Made by a program: the position numbers and the translations under genes
Notes under the pieces: generated by a model
What the model was told of the DNA's origin: nothing
The model's input: the letters and a program-made list of their open reading frames with translations, nothing else
The model's database searches: none
Shown here: one piece after another, positions 4,913 through 5,425 of the stretch
Layout of the letters: each line of letters begins with the position of its first letter
Position numbering within the stretch: the stretch's first letter is position 1
Assembly (NCBI GenBank): GCA_026982175.1
Contig: JALSHP010000044.1
Location: forward strand, 1 to 5,425
DNA: 5,425 bases
Source of the DNA: Campylobacteraceae bacterium
GTDB taxonomy: Bacteria > Campylobacterota > Campylobacteria > Campylobacterales > Sulfurovaceae
Reading direction: 5' to 3'

Positions 4913-5425
4913 CTAAAACAGTGCAGAGAACGTTACAATAACTCTGGATTTTTCATTTCCCTCTGCCCCTTGTTGCAGAGATGCTTCATTTAAATCTTTC
5001 CAAACAGGCATTTTTACTCCAACGGTGGCACTAATGTTTTGATAAAATACTCTAACACCTATAGTAGAGTAAAGAATCTCACCTCCTGTGGCTTGTTGGT
5101 CAATTCCATTGGCTCTGTCTCGCCCTAAGTTAAGATAATTTGACTCTATTGTCCCATCAAAACGCAGCTTTTTTGCTTTGTTGGTATAGAGCTTATAGGC
5201 TAGAGCTGTATTAAATCTAATCTCATCGCCAAACTTCATTTTGTTTCCATCGCTATAAGAGCCTTCTAAGAAGCTGTTATAAGTACCATCAAAAACCAGA
5301 GTGCTATTCTCTCCAAACCATTTAGTAGCACTTAGTCCAAACATAAAAGAGGGAGCTGCAAAACTTAATTGCAGACCAGGGTCATAAAGCGTTCCATCTC
5401 TCTTTTTAACATTATCATCACCTGT
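4913..5425 (-). CDS. Outer-membrane beta-barrel protein, C-terminal part (5' partial)
   Basis: The last 170 residues of a protein whose start lies off the right edge; the frame is open to base 5425, and the internal Met at 5344 is unlikely to be the start because the upstream codons continue the same pattern (GTLYDPGLQLSFAAPS). The sequence alternates polar and hydrophobic residues in strands of about 10, separated by Gly/Asp/Asn-rich turns, and ends in Phe (VIVTFSALF), the usual C-terminal signature for outer-membrane barrel assembly. The DPGLQL segment and overall pattern resemble the poorly characterised barrel 'transporter' family related to MetA-pathway phenol-degradation channels, but I am not certain of the family. 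It is first in the visible part of the nickel transporter operon, 8 bases before nikM, whose ribosome-binding site overlaps its stop. By inference it could carry nickel across the outer membrane. Confidence 0.75.
   Translation of the reverse strand, partial: TGDDNVKKRDGTLYDPGLQLSFAAPSFMFGLSATKWFGENSTLVFDGTYNSFLEGSYSDGNKMKFGDEIRFNTALAYKLYTNKAKKLRFDGTIESNYLNLGRDRANGIDQQATGGEILYSTIGVRVFYQNISATVGVKMPVWKDLNEASLQQGAEGNEKSRVIVTFSALF

Overview
The window is AT-rich and gene-dense. It looks like chromosomal DNA of a Campylobacterota (Epsilonproteobacteria) member of the Sulfurovum/Sulfurimonas kind. That placement is an inference from base composition, the gene families, extended -10 promoters without clear -35 boxes, and a respiratory [NiFe]-hydrogenase beside c-type cytochromes; no rRNA or other marker gene is present to confirm it. 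No tRNA, rRNA, CRISPR array, insertion sequence or phage gene was seen, and no gene-free stretch exceeds about 110 bases.

Left part, + strand (1-1530): the C-terminal end of a [NiFe]-hydrogenase large subunit is followed after 10 bases by a lipoprotein cytochrome c with five CxxCH haem motifs and an unusual C-terminal run of 23 aspartates. The ribosome-binding site of the cytochrome touches the hydrogenase stop codon, so the two are almost certainly co-transcribed. The usual partner at this position would be a membrane cytochrome b subunit, so an electron route from periplasmic H2 oxidation into a multihaem lipoprotein is a plausible reading.

Middle part (1531-2946): a small membrane-anchored monohaem protein of the haem-binding-domain family (+ strand, own extended -10 promoter) converges on a DUF2202 ferritin-like lipoprotein (- strand, own extended -10 promoter). 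Two back-to-back hairpins lie between their 3' ends. The two promoters share a small dyad, AACAW-N4-WTGTT, overlapping or abutting the -10 element.

Right part, - strand (2947-5425): a tightly packed operon, read right to left, encodes the end of an outer-membrane beta-barrel protein, then CbiM/NikM (substrate-binding membrane protein), CbiQ/NikQ (transmembrane T component) and CbiO/NikO (ATPase with a histidine-rich tail). Gene joints are an 8-base gap and two 8-base overlaps. This is an ECF-type nickel/cobalt importer. With a [NiFe]-hydrogenase next door, nickel is the more likely substrate, and the beta-barrel could be the outer-membrane entry route. No separate N (CbiN/NikN), NikK or NikL component is seen in the window.

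The points most worth a second look are the hydrogenase-linked five-haem lipoprotein with its poly-Asp tail, the beta-barrel fused into the nickel operon, and the fact that four consecutive genes end in low-complexity or charged tails.
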